DNA of 29,328 nt from CBDUXP01 sp965371225 [NCBI: uncultured bacterium] (GCA_965371225.1 CBDUXP010000050.1:1-29328), one strand, 5' to 3'; shown: positions 1 through 7,395, numbered from the stretch's first letter. The notes: generated from the letters alone by a model not told the origin. Numbers and translations are program-made.

Positions 1-417
1 CAGTTCAGCGGCGAGTGCCGCGGCGTCCTCCGCGTCCATGGCCGCGACCATCGGGTCCGCGTCGGTGTGCAGCGGCGGGGTGGCGGCTCTGCCACCGAGC
101 AGCAACACTAGGCCGGCCAGGGCGGCGGCGGCGGCGGTCGGTTGCAGCCATTGCCCGAGCACGCCGCGGCGCGCGGTGCCGTGCTCCCGCGTGTGCGCGA
201 GGACGCGGGCTTCGAACACGTCCCAGTTGGGCGCGTCCGGCGCGCCGCCAGGCAGAGGAGCGGCCGCGATCGCCGCCCGCAGTTGCTCGCAGTGCGCCAG
301 TTCGGTGCGGCAGGCCGCGCAGGCGGCCACGTGGGCGCGCACGCGGGCGGCGGCCGGGGCCCGCAGTTCGCCTTCGAGGTACTCGAAGAGGCGGGGGCTA
401 CACTGCGCGCACTGCAC
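1..417 (-). CDS. Zinc-finger anti-sigma factor, partial (C-terminus beyond window)
   Basis: The frame is open from a GTG at 417 to the window edge (139 codons), so the C-terminus is missing. The N-terminus starts VQCAQC and has a zf-HC2/ZAS-type zinc-binding motif, HVAACAAC (H-x3-C-x2-C), near residues 31-38. Near residues 96-112 an Ala/Leu/Gly-rich hydrophobic stretch (TAAAAALAGLVLLLGG) is a likely single membrane segment. Proteins of this family hold their cognate ECF sigma factor inactive at the membrane. The start overlaps the end of the sigma gene by 20 bp, and GGGAG lies just upstream of the GTG, which is the usual translationally coupled sigma/anti-sigma arrangement. The stress sensed cannot be told from the sequence. 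Confidence 0.8.
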   Translation of the reverse strand, partial: MQCAQCSPRLFEYLEGELRAPAAARVRAHVAACAACRTELAHCEQLRAAIAAAPLPGGAPDAPNWDVFEARVLAHTREHGTARRGVLGQWLQPTAAAAALAGLVLLLGGRAATPPLHTDADPMVAAMDAEDAAALAAEL

Positions 418-958
418 GATCCGGTTCTCCCTGTTGGTCCAACAGCGCGCGGAGGCGCCGAATGCCGTGAAAGTAATTCACCTTGGCGGCGTTGACGGTG
501 CAGTCCATGGCGTGCGCGACTTCCTTGAAGGAGAAGTCTTCGCACAATCGCAGCGTCACGGTCAACCGCTGCTTCGGGGGCAGCGTTTGGATCTGGTCGG
601 TAATCGTGCCGAGGGCTTCTTGCGTGGCGAGGCGCGACCGGGGGCCGGCCTCGCGGGTGGGCACCCGGTCGAAGTCCAGCTCTGCTGTCGGCCGCTGGCG
701 CCGCAGGTGGTCGTAGCACGCGTTGGTGGTGACGCGGTAGAGCCAAGTGCTCAGCCGGCTGTCGCCGCGAAACGTGTGGAGCTTCCGGTGCATGGTGATG
801 AAAACCTGTTGGGCGATGTCCTCCGCCGTTTCGTGCGTGCCGACGACCCGGCGCGCGACCCGGTAGACGCGGTCCCGATGCTCCCGCATCAGGGCGGCGA
901 AGGCCCCTTCGTCCCCCCGGGCCGCGTCGCGGATCAGGGCACGTTCACTCCTGTCCAC
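398..958 (-). CDS. ECF-type RNA polymerase sigma factor
   Basis: The protein is 186 residues from the GTG at 958. Region 2 (about residues 12-88) carries the family pattern around AEDIAQQVFITMHRKL and the FRGDSRLSTWLYRVTTNAC block. Region 4 (about 120-175) has LPPKQRLTVTLRLCEDFSFKEVA followed by the recognition helix. No region 1 or 3 is present, so it is an ECF (group IV) sigma. A GTG at 973 would add five residues but has no ribosome binding site. The GTG at 958 has AAGGA at 966-970 with 7-nt spacing, and the candidate promoter puts transcription start near 973, so I prefer 958. It is followed by an overlapping zinc-finger anti-sigma gene, its probable regulator. The target regulon is unknown. 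Confidence 0.9.
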   Translation of the reverse strand: MDRSERALIRDAARGDEGAFAALMREHRDRVYRVARRVVGTHETAEDIAQQVFITMHRKLHTFRGDSRLSTWLYRVTTNACYDHLRRQRPTAELDFDRVPTREAGPRSRLATQEALGTITDQIQTLPPKQRLTVTLRLCEDFSFKEVAHAMDCTVNAAKVNYFHGIRRLRALLDQQGEPDRAVRAV

Positions 959-980
959 GCGCCGTTCCTTCACTGAGTAT

Positions 981-1007
981 GACGGCCGGCCCCGGGGGAA
1001 AAGTTAC
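981..1007 (-). promoter_or_regulatory. Candidate ECF-type promoter for the sigma/anti-sigma operon
   Basis: On the minus strand GTAAC followed by TTTT (1007-1003 onward) and CGTC (984-981) are separated by 18 nt. This resembles the common ECF promoter plan of an AAC-containing -35 and a CGTC -10. Predicted transcription start is about 973, giving a leader of about 15 nt with AAGGA before the GTG at 958. This would fit autoregulation by the ECF sigma itself. It was found by eye, without statistics. Confidence 0.4.
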
Positions 1008-1125
1008 ATGCCGCGCGCATGGGGTGGTGGGTGGCTGGACACACCATCGCGCTCGCCACGGCCAGGGGTGCGAGGGTGGGGTGCATGGGGGCGGTGGGAT
1101 GGATCGGGCTCCGGCAATCCTGCTC

Positions 1126-1134
1126 TATATATAG
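1126..1134 (+). promoter_or_regulatory. AT-rich TATATATAG, possible -10 for the 1159 gene
   Basis: This is the only AT-rich patch in the 974-1158 intergenic region. It lies 25-33 bp before the GTG at 1159, where a -10 element would be expected. I see no good -35 at the matching distance. The core is palindromic, so it could serve either strand. Confidence 0.22.
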
Positions 1135-1158
1135 TAGGCGCTCCGTGGGAGTTGGGCT

Positions 1159-1779
1159 GTGCCGCAGATAGAGCCGTTCTCCGCCGAGGAGTTCGATGCG
1201 CTCGCCGATACGCGCTTTTTCGCCCTCAAGGGGACCGCGACCACGCGCATCCGCAGCAGTTTTGCGGCATTGCGGGAGGCGCTCCGGCCCGAGGTGGCGG
1301 GGGACGGGTGGCTCTGCGCGGGGGCCGTCGATGTGACGGCCGGCCAGTTGACCGGTGGCGAGGACTATCGCGGTCTCCCCTACGTGGTGCTGGACTTCCC
1401 CCGGCACTTCAGCCGTGAGGAGTTTCTGGCCATGCGCACGCTGTTTTGGTGGGGGCACTACGTGGTTTATGCGCTCATCCTGAAAGGCCCGTGGCTTTCG
1501 CAGGTGCGGGACCGGCTCGCCACGGCGCTGCCGGCGCTGGAGGCGGCCGGGGTCGAGGCCACCCTCGCGGCGGACCCGTGGGACTGGCGGCGGGGGGGCG
1601 GGTGGACGCGCCCGCTTCGCGACGATGCGGACACGCGCGCGTGGCTGGGGGCGGCGCCCTTTCTCAAATTGATGCGCTTTTTGCCGCTCGCGCCGGCCCC
1701 CTTTACGCCGGAGCGCATCGTGGCCGAAGGCCTGGAGAGTTGGGTGCTGTACCGGCCGTTTACGCGCCGGGACGCATGA
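1159..1779 (+). CDS. Conserved-looking hypothetical protein, 206 aa
   Basis: I do not recognise this protein. The GTG start at 1159 is preceded by GGGAG (1147-1151, 7-nt spacing). It is soluble-looking, mixed alpha/beta, with no signal peptide and no clear membrane segment. Features include an N-terminal FFALKGTATTRIRSSFAAL stretch, an aromatic block FWWGHYVVYALILKGPWL near residues 97-114, and a tryptophan/arginine-rich DPWDWRRGGGWTRPL segment near 139-153. The C-terminus is LESWVLYRPFTRRDA. It is transcribed divergently from the ECF sigma operon and convergently with fliS (19-bp gap), so context gives no function. It has the reading-frame quality and ribosome binding site of a real gene. 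Confidence 0.7.
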   Translation: MPQIEPFSAEEFDALADTRFFALKGTATTRIRSSFAALREALRPEVAGDGWLCAGAVDVTAGQLTGGEDYRGLPYVVLDFPRHFSREEFLAMRTLFWWGHYVVYALILKGPWLSQVRDRLATALPALEAAGVEATLAADPWDWRRGGGWTRPLRDDADTRAWLGAAPFLKLMRFLPLAPAPFTPERIVAEGLESWVLYRPFTRRDA

Positions 1780-1798
1780 GTAAGCGGCGGATTGCGCC

Positions 1799-2323
1799 TT
1801 AGGCGGTGAGCGAGATGCCCGACGTGGCGACGTCGCCGTTTCCGTTTCCGTTCGCGTCGTCCGTCTCGGGGGGGATCCCATCGCCGTTGCTCGGAAGCGG
1901 ATCGTCGACGAGTTCGCGCACCGCCGCTTGGAAATCAATCTCCGCCCACGTGTCGCGCAGGCCGGTCAGGACGTCGACCACGCCATCCAACATGGTGAGG
2001 TCCTTGCTGAAATTGACCTGGGTGACGCCATAGATGCAAAAGTCGTATAAGCGGCGCAGGTTGCGCACCGGTTCCACGTCCACGTCGGGGTTGAGGATCG
2101 AGAACAGCTCGGTCACGATGGCGCGGACCCGCACCAGCTTCTCGTAGCTCGTGGACACGTCATCCGCTTCGATGGCGGTGCGCGCTTCATCGCAAAAGCG
2201 GATCGCGCCGTCATACAGCATGAGGATGAGGTCCTTTTGGCTGAGGTTGTTCACCTGTTCTTCGCGGTAGCGCGCGACCGCGTGAGCGGAAACCGTGGGG
2301 GCGGGCAGGTCGTCGTGGGGCAT
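1799..2323 (-). CDS. fliS: Flagellin export chaperone FliS
   Basis: This is the cytoplasmic chaperone that binds the C-terminus of newly made flagellin, stops premature polymerisation and delivers it to the flagellar export gate. The protein is 174 residues. The family core runs from about residue 14 to 135: AVARYREEQVNNLSQKDLILMLYDGAIRFCDEA, then a helix with LVRVRAIVTELFSILN, then LRRLYDFCIYGVTQVN. The core resembles the usual 120-140 residue FliS; the extra 35-40 C-terminal residues are acidic and Asn/Gly-rich (NGNGNG) and probably disordered. It follows fliD by 19 bp and ends the flaG-fliD-fliS unit. A purine-rich GGAAAGGG precedes the ATG. Confidence 0.93.
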   Translation of the reverse strand: MPHDDLPAPTVSAHAVARYREEQVNNLSQKDLILMLYDGAIRFCDEARTAIEADDVSTSYEKLVRVRAIVTELFSILNPDVDVEPVRNLRRLYDFCIYGVTQVNFSKDLTMLDGVVDVLTGLRDTWAEIDFQAAVRELVDDPLPSNGDGIPPETDDANGNGNGDVATSGISLTA

Positions 2324-2342
2324 GGGGGCCGGTCCCTTTCCA

Positions 2343-4655
2343 CTAATTGTTGCTGTTGCGGTTGGTCAGCGTGTCGATGCGGGGGAGATTCGCCAGTTGC
2401 TGCACCAGCAGGTCGCCCTGGGAGGTGAGCTGGGAGAGCGACGCCTCCAGCCGGGCGAACTTGAGGAGCAGCGAGTCCCGCCGCAGGGCGAGCAGTTCCT
2501 CCTGACGTGCAATCTGCGCGCTGAGGTCATCGAGCACCGCGGTGATCGCGTCTTCCCGCCGGGAGATCCGGCCGTCCACTGCGTCGGTCAGGTTCGAGAG
2601 TTCGTCCCGCAGCTGACGCGCGATCCCCTCGGTGACCGAGACGGTGGCCTCGGGTCCGCCGGGATTGAGTTGGGCGCTGGACAGGAGCACCTGGATGGTG
2701 AGGCCGTCGGAGGTGGCGTTCCCGGCGTCGCCCGTCAGCAATTGCCCGCTGCCGGTCGCGGATTCACCGTTGATGGTGCCCGCCACATCGAAGCCCGCGA
2801 TGGCCGTGCCGCCCGTGAGGCCCAGGACGCCAAACGCGCTGTTGGCCGGGGCGGTGCCGAGGCGGACTTCGGAATTCGAGCCCAGCGTGCGGGAGGTGAG
2901 CACGAGCGCCCCGCCCGCGACCGACACGCCGATGTCCCGCGCGCCGAGGGTCGGATCCTGGTTGATCTGCGTCTCTAATTCGAGCGCGAGTTCCTGCGCC
3001 GTAGCGTACGACCGCGCGTCGAGGGTGACGACGCCGGATTCCTCGCCGTCCACGATGAGAACCACTTCGTTGTTCGTCCCGGTCAGCGTAATCGGAAACG
3101 CGCCGAGCGCGGTGCCCGTGAAGGTGCCTTGGGTCGCCGCTTGCGTGATATCGACTTCGAAGCCGCCGGCGATGGTGGCCGTCTTCGGGGTGCTGGACAC
3201 GATGCGGATATTGGCCGAACTGGAGGAGAAGCTGGTGGAGAAGATCGCTTCCACCGCGTTCAGATCGTCCTGGATCGCGCTACTCAGGATGGTGCTGTCC
3301 ACCTGCAGGCGGCCGGTTTCGATGTTCGTGGTGATGCCGATGGCCGACAGCCGGTTCAGGTTGCTCGGCAGGCCGGGCACCGTGTTCGTGACGAGCCGGC
3401 GCAGTCGATTCTGCACGCTGACCAAGACCGTATCGCCGAGGAGGATCCCGCCCGTCTCCCTCTCCGCGTCGAAGTCCAGTTGGGTATCGAGGAAGTCGAG
3501 CACGTCGTTGTATTGATCCACGAAGGCGTTGATCGCCGCGATGACCGACGCATCGTCGGCGCTCACCGTAATGTTGACCGCGCTGGCCGAGGCTTCGGTC
3601 AGGGTGAGGGTCACGCCGGGAATGAGGTCCGTGATGGTGTTTGACGCGCTCGCGATGGTGATTGGCGCGCCGCCGCCGCTTGCGGAGCCCAGCGTGACGG
3701 AGGCGTCGCGCGCCTGCTGCACCTGGGGCGTAAAGACATCGATGGTAAAGCGGTCGCCGGCCGTCAGGGTGCCGCTGTCCGTAAAGCTGACCGTGACGCC
3801 GTCCTGCAATGCGACGGGAATCGTGCTCGTGGTGAACCCCATGCCGCCGTTGTCGTCGAACGTTTGGCCGCCGTCCGCGCTGAAGCGGAACGTGGCGACG
3901 CCCACGCCACCGTCCCCGAGGATCTCGACGATGAACTTGGTGTTCTGGCCGCCGGTATACGTGCCGCCGCTCTGCGCGATCCCGGTGAATGCCGCGTTGT
4001 TATTCGCGTCCGCCTCCGCAGCGTCGATGACGGCATTGGTGAAGTCCGGAACTTGGAAGCCGCCGGTGAGACTCGTGGAGACCGAGATGCCGTTGGCCGC
4101 TCCGCTCTCGGTGCCGGACACGAGCAGGCGGAAGGGGTTCGTGCCGGACCCATCGTTGATGATGGTGGCGATGACATTGGCGTCGCTCTCGTTGATGGCG
4201 TCCCGGAGGCCGCTGAGCGTGTTGTTCGTACTGTCCAGGGTGACCGTGGTGATGGTCCCGCCGACGGTGAGTTCCACCGTCCCGGTCCCGACCGTGGTAT
4301 CGAGCGCGGCAATGCCCTGGCTCGCGACTTGCGCCGCCTGAGCCAGGGCATTAACCACGATCGATTGTGTACCTAAGGCCGCGTTTCCGGTGAGGGTTGC
4401 CGTAACGGCGGCAGAATTACTGCTCGTCGCCGCGCGCACATCGAAGTCTCCGGGGTCGGCCAGCGTGCCGGCCTGACTCTGAAGATTCACGAGCAACGCA
4501 TTGAAGGACTGGAGCGCCGCGAGCCGCACCGCCTGCTGGGCCTGCCGGGTGCGAATCAGATCGATCCGGCGGGATTCGAAGGCAACAACGGAATTCACGA
4601 GGGATTGAAAATCAATCCCCGTGCTCAGTCCACTGAACGAGAATCTGCCACCCAT
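2343..4655 (-). CDS. fliD: Flagellar filament cap protein FliD (HAP2)
   Basis: FliD forms the cap at the filament tip under which exported flagellin is inserted. At 770 residues it is longer than many family members. The N-terminal FliD_N region is clear (FSFSGLSTGIDFQSLVNSVV, then AAVTATLTGNAALGTQSIVV). The middle (about 300-470) has PQVQQARDASVTLGS and FVDQYNDVLDFLDTQL. The C-terminal part has the FliD_C pattern FDVAGTINGESATGSGQLLTG and a closing heptad-rich helix from about residue 700 (LSAQIARQEELLALRRDSLLLKF, quoted only as a landmark ending in LKF). Extra beta-rich Ser/Thr/Gly sequence accounts for the length. GGAGGAAG precedes the ATG. It lies 17 bp after flaG. It contains only three lysines. 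Confidence 0.94.
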   Translation of the reverse strand: MGGRFSFSGLSTGIDFQSLVNSVVAFESRRIDLIRTRQAQQAVRLAALQSFNALLVNLQSQAGTLADPGDFDVRAATSSNSAAVTATLTGNAALGTQSIVVNALAQAAQVASQGIAALDTTVGTGTVELTVGGTITTVTLDSTNNTLSGLRDAINESDANVIATIINDGSGTNPFRLLVSGTESGAANGISVSTSLTGGFQVPDFTNAVIDAAEADANNNAAFTGIAQSGGTYTGGQNTKFIVEILGDGGVGVATFRFSADGGQTFDDNGGMGFTTSTIPVALQDGVTVSFTDSGTLTAGDRFTIDVFTPQVQQARDASVTLGSASGGGAPITIASASNTITDLIPGVTLTLTEASASAVNITVSADDASVIAAINAFVDQYNDVLDFLDTQLDFDAERETGGILLGDTVLVSVQNRLRRLVTNTVPGLPSNLNRLSAIGITTNIETGRLQVDSTILSSAIQDDLNAVEAIFSTSFSSSSANIRIVSSTPKTATIAGGFEVDITQAATQGTFTGTALGAFPITLTGTNNEVVLIVDGEESGVVTLDARSYATAQELALELETQINQDPTLGARDIGVSVAGGALVLTSRTLGSNSEVRLGTAPANSAFGVLGLTGGTAIAGFDVAGTINGESATGSGQLLTGDAGNATSDGLTIQVLLSSAQLNPGGPEATVSVTEGIARQLRDELSNLTDAVDGRISRREDAITAVLDDLSAQIARQEELLALRRDSLLLKFARLEASLSQLTSQGDLLVQQLANLPRIDTLTNRNSNN

Positions 4656-4672
4656 CGGTACTTCCTCCGCGG

Positions 4673-5059
4673 TCAGCCCGTCTCGTCCACGAGGACGCCG
4701 ACGATCTGACGTACGCGCGCAAACGCGTCTAACACCGCCTGAGGCGGTAACTGCCGGATCACTTTGCCTTCGGAGTTGCGGACAACGACCGCACTCCGGC
4801 CGCTGGCTTCATCGTGGATGACGTCCAGCGAGGTTTGGAGATCCTGCAGGTTTTGATTGATCTCCTCAATCGCGACCCGAAGGGCCTCGGTCGAGGGTAA
4901 AGCAGCCGCCTGAACGACGGGTGCCGGACCCACAGACGAAGCCTGTTGGGCCGCTGGCGGGCCGTGCGTTGGTCGACGGGGCGCACTCTGAGCAGACGCG
5001 CGCCCTGTAGACTCAGCGAGTCCCAGAGTCGCAGCCTGATCAAGTCGTATACCCATCAT
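4673..5059 (-). CDS. flaG: FlaG family flagellar protein
   Basis: The 128-residue protein has a low-complexity Ala/Pro/Ser N-terminal half and a conserved C-terminal half (about 58-128). The C-terminal half contains INQNLQDLQTSLDVIHDEAS, then VVVRNSEGKVIRQLPPQAVL, the typical FlaG core (I-R-Q-[IL]-P-P). FlaG proteins affect filament length and are commonly encoded between flagellin and fliD, exactly as here. GGGAGG lies just before the ATG at 5059; a second ATG follows immediately. It starts the flaG-fliD-fliS run, with 17 bp to fliD and 19 bp from fliD to fliS, after the fliC terminator. Confidence 0.9.
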   Translation of the reverse strand: MMGIRLDQAATLGLAESTGRASAQSAPRRPTHGPPAAQQASSVGPAPVVQAAALPSTEALRVAIEEINQNLQDLQTSLDVIHDEASGRSAVVVRNSEGKVIRQLPPQAVLDAFARVRQIVGVLVDETG

Positions 5060-5098
5060 GCCAACCTCCCGGTGGTAGCCCCCGCTGTAGCCGTACGC

Positions 5099-5125
5099 AG
5101 CTCGGCCGGTGGCTGAGTCGCGTTA
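5099..5125 (-). promoter_or_regulatory. Candidate weak sigma-28 promoter for flaG-fliD-fliS
   Basis: On the minus strand TAAC (5125-5122), a 15-nt spacer and GCCGAGCT (5106-5099) match the TAAA-N15-GCCGATAA plan in 8 of 12 positions. Predicted start is about 5091, roughly 30 nt before the flaG ATG. It is weaker than the two promoters upstream of fliC and merR. Read-through from fliC is the alternative source of flaG transcription. Confidence 0.35.
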
Positions 5126-5156
5126 TGGTGTTTCTACACACGGGTAAGCTTCCTAC

Positions 5157-5180
5157 CGAAAAGAAGTCGCGAGGCGACTT
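5157..5180 (-). terminator. Rho-independent terminator of fliC
   Basis: On the minus strand AAGTCGC, loop CTC and GCGACTT form a perfect 7-bp stem (5180-5164), followed by CTTTTC. The fliC stop codon TAA (5181-5179) overlaps the first two bases of the stem. The T-run is short, so some read-through into flaG is plausible. Confidence 0.65.
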
Positions 5181-6981
5181 AACCCAACAGCTGGAGCACC
5201 GTCTGCGGTATCGCATTGGCCTGCGCCAACACCGACACGCCCGCAGAGAGGAGGATCTGGTTTCGGGTGAACTCGGTGATCTCCTTGGAGATATCCACGT
5301 CCCGAATCGTCGATTCGGAGGCGGCGAGGTTCTCCGACGTGATCCGCAAGGCCTGCAGGTTCGATTCCAGCGTGTTCTTCTGGAATGCCCCCAGCGTGGC
5401 CCGCAACGAGGTCACCTCATTAATGGCCGCGTCAATCAGCCCGATGGCATCATTGGCACCCTGGGTCGACGTAATGTCGATCTCCGCCAAATTTCTGAAG
5501 TTTGACGTGTTCTGGATGCCCAAGGCCAGCGTATCCGCGCTGATGTCCCGGATCGCGATGTTCACCGTCTGGTTCGCATTCGCGCCCACCTGGAACTGCA
5601 GCGAGTTGTCTACGGCTGTCAGGCTGATGGTGGTCGCCGCCGTCGGGATATTGAAGGCCCCGAAGGTGATGTCCACCGTGCCGAGTTGCGTGCCGTTCGC
5701 ACTAGTGCCGGCGGACACGGTGTGTGTCTCGTCGGCGTCGAACCGCACAATCGACCCGCTGCCAAGCTGCACGTCAAACGTGGCGGAGGTCACCACCACA
5801 TTCAGCGTGCTGGCATCGAAGTCGCTCTGGAACGCGGCAGCGCCGACTTCCAGACTGAGCACCAGCGACCCGCCTGCCTGATCCGACAGGACGAAGGTCG
5901 CGTCCAGCGGATCCAGGTCGATGAAGTCGCCGTCGTCCAGCCGCACCCGGGCGTTCAAGCCCGAGATGTCGGTCGCCTGCGTGGCGCTGCCGGAGAACCC
6001 GAACGAGTTCGCCGTGAGCACATCCACGAAGGCGACGGTCAGCGTCTGCCCGGCCCCGAGGGAGGTGTTGGCCGAATCGATGACCACGGAGAAGGTGCCA
6101 TCGCCGTTGTTGATCGCTTGCAGCTGATCAGCCCCGAGCGTGGCCTCCGCGTCGTCATTGATCTCCGCGACCACATTCGCCACGGTGTTGCTCACGGTCG
6201 AATCGAACGTGACAACCAGCGGGCCGGAAGCGGTCGCAATCGCGAAGGTGGTACCCATCGCGATGGTCCCGATGCCGTCAAGCGTCGTCGAATCAGACGA
6301 CGACACGCGTGCGCCAGTGGCGCCCACGACGGTGATCGTATGATTCCCACTTGACAGACCATCCGGCTGTCCGGGCGGGTTCACCAAGTCGTCGTACAGC
6401 CCCACGTTGGTGGTGGGTGCTGTGGACGTAATGGTGGCCGTGGCCTGAACGATGTTTGTAATCGCCAGGTTGAAGGTCCCGGTTCGCAGGTTCGAATTTT
6501 GGAGCGCCGTGATGCCGACCAGATCCGCAGCACTGGACGTGACGACGTTCGCATTCGAGCCGTCGAGCACGGTCCGGATCCCGAACTGGGTGTTGTCCGA
6601 GATCCGCGTGATGGTCTGGATGGCGTTGGACACCTCCGCCTGGTCAGCCGCCAGCGAATTGGCATCCTGCACGCCGGAGTTGGCGGCATCCAGAGCCAGT
6701 TCGCGGATGCTGATCAAGAGGGAGTTGACCTCATTCAGCGCACCTTCCGCGGTTTGTACAAGGTTGATCGCCCGTTCCGAGTTGACAATCGCGGCGTTCA
6801 ACCCCGCAATCTGCGCACGGAGCTGCTCACTGATCGCCAATCCGGCTGGACTGTCGGCGGAGCTGTTGATCTTCAGACCTGAAGACAACCGCTGAACCGA
6901 CCGAAACAACCGATTGTCGGAGTTCGCCAGATTCCGTTGCGCGTTGATCGCGGTAATGTTGGTGTTAATACGCAAGCCCAT
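5179..6981 (-). CDS. fliC: Flagellin (filament subunit)
   Basis: The 600-residue protein has classic flagellin ends. The N-terminal D0/D1 helices (MGLRINTNITAINAQRNL, then QRLSSGLKINSSADSPAGLA, then SIRELALDAANSG) span about residues 1-140. The C-terminal D1/D0 (about 505-600) has LRATLGAFQKNTLESNL and ends in LAQANAIPQTVLQLLG. A flagellin_IN-like block, FQVGANANQTVNIAI, lies near 460-475. Residues about 150-450 are a Thr/Ser/Asn/Val-rich beta insert, the surface-exposed variable region and the likely site of any O-glycosylation. The whole protein has three lysines, one tyrosine and no cysteine or tryptophan. GGAGG (6991-6995) precedes the ATG. It has its own terminator and a sigma-28-like promoter about 300 bp upstream. 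Confidence 0.97.
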   Translation of the reverse strand: MGLRINTNITAINAQRNLANSDNRLFRSVQRLSSGLKINSSADSPAGLAISEQLRAQIAGLNAAIVNSERAINLVQTAEGALNEVNSLLISIRELALDAANSGVQDANSLAADQAEVSNAIQTITRISDNTQFGIRTVLDGSNANVVTSSAADLVGITALQNSNLRTGTFNLAITNIVQATATITSTAPTTNVGLYDDLVNPPGQPDGLSSGNHTITVVGATGARVSSSDSTTLDGIGTIAMGTTFAIATASGPLVVTFDSTVSNTVANVVAEINDDAEATLGADQLQAINNGDGTFSVVIDSANTSLGAGQTLTVAFVDVLTANSFGFSGSATQATDISGLNARVRLDDGDFIDLDPLDATFVLSDQAGGSLVLSLEVGAAAFQSDFDASTLNVVVTSATFDVQLGSGSIVRFDADETHTVSAGTSANGTQLGTVDITFGAFNIPTAATTISLTAVDNSLQFQVGANANQTVNIAIRDISADTLALGIQNTSNFRNLAEIDITSTQGANDAIGLIDAAINEVTSLRATLGAFQKNTLESNLQALRITSENLAASESTIRDVDISKEITEFTRNQILLSAGVSVLAQANAIPQTVLQLLG

Positions 6982-6987
6982 GAATTA

Positions 6988-6999
6988 CATCCTCCATGA
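6988..6999 (-). promoter_or_regulatory. fliC ribosome binding site overlapping a CsrA-like GGA motif
   Basis: The minus-strand sequence is ATGGAGGATGTA followed by ATTC and the start codon. It gives a strong Shine-Dalgarno (GGAGG) and at the same time AGGATGT, matching the core of the known CsrA/RsmA site (A-R-G-G-A-U-G-U). A bound CsrA dimer here would block ribosome entry, as at BS2 of the Bacillus subtilis hag leader. The regulation is inferred. Confidence 0.5.
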
Positions 7000-7005
7000 T
7001 GTGAA

Positions 7006-7026
7006 CCGGCGTATGGCATACGCCGG
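7006..7026. repeat. Perfect 10-bp inverted repeat in the fliC leader
   Basis: CCGGCGTATG, one G, then CATACGCCGG: a perfect palindrome with a single central base. As RNA it can fold as an 8-bp stem with a 5-nt loop just upstream of the fliC Shine-Dalgarno. As DNA it could be an operator for a dimeric regulator. Nothing in the sequence decides between these. Confidence 0.7.
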
Positions 7027-7039
7027 CCAGTGGGTTTGC

Positions 7040-7057
7040 CGCGGCATCCATGCCGCG
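7040..7057 (-). promoter_or_regulatory. fliC leader hairpin with GGA in the loop (candidate CsrA site 1)
   Basis: In the fliC mRNA sense, CGCGGC, loop AUGGAU and GCCGCG form a 6-bp GC stem with a hexaloop that presents GGA. This is the form of high-affinity CsrA/RsmA sites. The loop GGA (7047-7049) lies about 55 nt before the GGA motif over the Shine-Dalgarno, a distance one CsrA dimer might bridge. Confidence 0.5.
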
Positions 7058-7288
7058 TTGCTTCCGTGGGAAAGGCCGGAAGCCGCCCCTGCGCCCCAGA
7101 AAAGATTCGGGGGGGCGCCATGCCCGAAGCGCCGGCCTGCGCCGCTGCCACCCGGCTGCCGCCACCGCCCCTGGGCGCACGCTCCCCTCGTGGACGCGGG
7201 GTTTGGACACCCGGTTCCCGGTGGGAAGCGCACCCCTGATGGCGCGTGGCGATAACTCAACCTGACAGAGCACATAACGGCTCTATCA

Positions 7289-7315
7289 CTATCGGCATAT
7301 CGTGGGGGGCCTTTA
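7289..7315 (-). promoter_or_regulatory. Sigma-28 (FliA/SigD-type) promoter of fliC
   Basis: On the minus strand TAAA (7315-7312), exactly 15 nt, then GCCGATAG (7296-7289). This matches the enterobacterial consensus TAAA-N15-GCCGATAA at 11 of 12 positions. Predicted start near 7282 gives a leader of about 300 nt, long for a flagellin gene. The sigma factor gene is not in this window. Confidence 0.82.
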
Positions 7316-7395
7316 GCCCGGAATGCCCGCCAGACCTGGCCCTCGGCGCCGCGGGCTCTCAGAATCCTATTACTGCCAAAGGCTGTGCGGAAAGC

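Noticed and set aside
38-976. 312-residue plus-strand frame across the ECF sigma gene
   Set aside because: It is antisense to a clear ECF sigma factor and an anti-sigma gene; its composition has no family features.
1780-1798. Terminator between the 1159 gene and fliS
   Set aside because: Only weak imperfect pairing and no T-run on either strand.
970-1938. 322-residue minus-strand frame
   Set aside because: It covers the ECF promoter and runs antisense to the 1159 gene and into fliS; Arg/Pro-rich shadow.
6985-7275. Possible small gene in the fliC leader (about 96 residues)
   Set aside because: Composition rich in Trp, Gly, Pro and Arg, no ribosome binding site, and it overlaps the leader hairpins. 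Several competing frames exist, as expected for GC-rich non-coding DNA.
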